Source of the DNA: a virus
Virus record (IMG/VR): IMGVR_UViG_3300042893_002189
Location: 1 to 22,456 of that record
Length of the DNA: 22,456 nt
Direction: 5' to 3' (one strand)
Part shown: piece by piece, positions 21,370 through 22,456 of the stretch
Position numbering within the stretch: the stretch's first letter is position 1
Layout: each line of letters opens with the position of its first letter
The notes under the pieces: model-generated
Databases searched by the model: none
Told to the model about the DNA's origin: nothing
What the model saw: the letters and a program-made list of their open reading frames with translations, nothing else
Made by a program: the position numbers and the translations under genes

Positions 21370-21965
21370 GTTATAAATCACTAGAAAGCGTGATTCGTAC
21401 TCGTACGGAATCTACAACAAAATATAAGAGTTTTAGAAGTGCTTTAGCATCGATATACGAGATGACACTCGAGACTCACTACAAAGATCAAATTGTTGTT
21501 GGTCAATATAGAACATTTAACTTTGAAATGTGTCCGAGCGCGCAGTTGTTGTATAGTGACCTACCCGATGATGTTGATCGCGATGCTGCTGAGAAGGCTG
21601 CGCAGTTCCTCGACCAGCTGTTTGCACTTGAGAAGAGTGTGATTGCTACAAAGAAGGCAACTGGTGAGGATATCAAGCAAGCAGAGTTAATTGCTAGTAA
21701 AGCAATGACGATGGCTAAAGAAGCTGGTCTTGAAAAAGAACACTCGTTTGTTAAAGATCATATTGAGAAGATTAAGTCTTTTCATAAGGTAGAAGACCTC
21801 AATCCTAAAACAGATATTACACCACAAGATATGAAAGATAAGTTTACACGTCCTTCATTGTCTCAAACACCAGAACCAAAAGATATGGACATCGATAATC
21901 AGAAGTTCCGTATCTCGAGAAGCTTAAAAATGCAACGTAAATTAAAAATCATAGATAACGATTAA
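21366..21965 (+). CDS. Unrecognised helical protein in structural block, 199 aa
   Basis: ATG overlaps the Dps stop (ATGA). The N-terminus is polar and basic (MSYKSLESVIRTRTESTTKY), with an early FEMCPSAQLLYSDL segment, a Lys/Ala-rich helix at about 85-120 (KKATGEDIKQAELIASKAMT), and a Pro-rich C-terminus (RPSLSQTPEPKDMDI) followed by a very basic tail (RSLKMQRKLKIID). No signal peptide, membrane segment or catalytic motif is visible. The basic tail could bind DNA or the capsid interior. Position suggests a late head or virion role, but no function can be given. Confidence 0.78.
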   Translation: MSYKSLESVIRTRTESTTKYKSFRSALASIYEMTLETHYKDQIVVGQYRTFNFEMCPSAQLLYSDLPDDVDRDAAEKAAQFLDQLFALEKSVIATKKATGEDIKQAELIASKAMTMAKEAGLEKEHSFVKDHIEKIKSFHKVEDLNPKTDITPQDMKDKFTRPSLSQTPEPKDMDIDNQKFRISRSLKMQRKLKIIDND

Positions 21966-21971
21966 GGAGCA

Positions 21972-22456
21972 ATGATGATCAAGGACCTTTCCCCCAAACT
22001 CGTGGCAGCTGTGGCTGCTATTAACCAGAAGTCACGTGAGGCATTTGTTGCCGAACAAAAAACACTTCAAGAAAAGCAAACTGCTAAACAACTTGGCAAG
22101 ATGCCTGGCGTAGCTGCTCCTAAAGCAGATGAGCCGGCTCATACCGGTGCTAAGAAGATGGCAGAAGAAGCTGGTGGCACAGCACCAAAGACAGCCGAGC
22201 ATAAAAAGCTTGCTGCACTTCGTCCACCTTTTAACAAGATCACTCACGGTGATGTGTTGCATGGCCGCGGTGTTAAAAAAGAAGAAGTTGAGCAAGCAGA
22301 TGAAGCAATGTCCCATCAAGCTAAAACTACAATGAAGCATATTCCTAATCCTTCACCTGCACTTAAAAAAGCAGCTAAGGACATTAAGCCTGGTGTTTCT
22401 GGTTATCGCGACCGCATTGCTATGCTCAAAGCTGGTGGTGTTAAGGAAGAAGTTGA
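21972..22456 (+). CDS. Partial structural-like protein (3' end outside window)
   Basis: Open to the right edge with 161 codons visible. It starts at ATGATG (21972 or 21975) after AAGGAG. The protein is Ala/Lys/Glu-rich and repetitive: MMIKDLSPKLVAAVAAINQK, then KKMAEEAGGTAP, RPPFNKITHGDVLHGRGVKK, EEVEQADEAMSHQAK and an end near YRDRIAMLKAGGVKEEV. This style of short charged modules with acidic stops is like the 525-residue gene upstream and like prohead core/scaffold proteins of T4-like marine phages. LAxE- or LKE-type gp21 cleavage sites may be present, but none can be called firmly. The total length is unknown. Confidence 0.75.
   Translation, partial: MMIKDLSPKLVAAVAAINQKSREAFVAEQKTLQEKQTAKQLGKMPGVAAPKADEPAHTGAKKMAEEAGGTAPKTAEHKKLAALRPPFNKITHGDVLHGRGVKKEEVEQADEAMSHQAKTTMKHIPNPSPALKKAAKDIKPGVSGYRDRIAMLKAGGVKEEV

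Noticed and set aside
1-22456. tRNA genes
   Set aside because: No cloverleaf-like segment with a TTC-loop and CCA-type end was noticed in the intergenic gaps, which are all short.

Overview
The window looks like part of a T4-like (tailed, myovirus-type) phage genome infecting a Gram-negative bacterium, probably an aquatic proteobacterium or similar. The basis is a recognisable T4-type replication and recombination core in order (family B DNA polymerase gp43, UvsX recombinase, gp41 DnaB-type helicase), a small heat-shock protein of the kind common in marine T4-like phages, short overlapping genes (many ATGA stop/start junctions), and AT-rich late-promoter motifs of the T4 type (TATAAATA and relatives). 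No photosynthesis genes are visible, so nothing here points to a cyanobacterial host. Sec-type signal peptides and paired cysteines in two phage proteins imply a host with a periplasm. The host cannot be named from this sequence.

Layout. Positions 1-4367, minus strand: six tightly packed genes, all encoding proteins with a signal peptide, a membrane segment or a hydrophobic N-terminus. They are a secreted Asn/Ser/Thr-repeat protein, a secreted protein with a Pro/Gln-rich linker, a membrane-anchored coiled coil, a C-terminally anchored protein, a 60-residue protein and a partial membrane protein. None has a function I can name; together they look like an envelope-directed cassette. Positions 4440-4492: divergent promoter region, with a strong sigma70 promoter on plus that nearly abuts the ATG. 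Positions 4493-6013, plus: a small early gene, a calcineurin-like phosphoesterase and a dCMP deaminase, then a multi-hairpin RNA region ending in an intrinsic terminator. Positions 6118-7190: a small protein, Hsp20, a second terminator and two small coupled ORFs. Positions 7191-7990: a hairpin-guarded nucleotidyltransferase-fold gene and the gp43 promoter region.

Positions 7991-15751: replication/recombination block (gp43, small conserved protein, methyltransferase, UvsX, 2OG-Fe(II) oxygenase, gp41, small membrane protein, SprT-like metalloprotease, second methyltransferase). Almost every junction overlaps by 1-4 nt, so this reads as one long, translationally coupled transcription unit.

Positions 15796-22456: a late, probably structural block: a protein with a possible nuclease-like core, a large fusion of a KxDG ligase-type domain with an HxGH NMN-adenylyltransferase-like domain (carrying a capsid-targeting-like N-terminus), a modular prohead/virion-like protein, a fibre-like protein, a Dps-type ferritin with all four ferroxidase ligands, an unknown conserved-looking protein, and a partial structural-like protein running off the right edge.

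The most interesting items are the minus-strand envelope cassette, the ligase-NMNAT fusion with a possible capsid-targeting peptide, the Dps among head-type genes, and several places where a promoter motif lies inside an inverted repeat.
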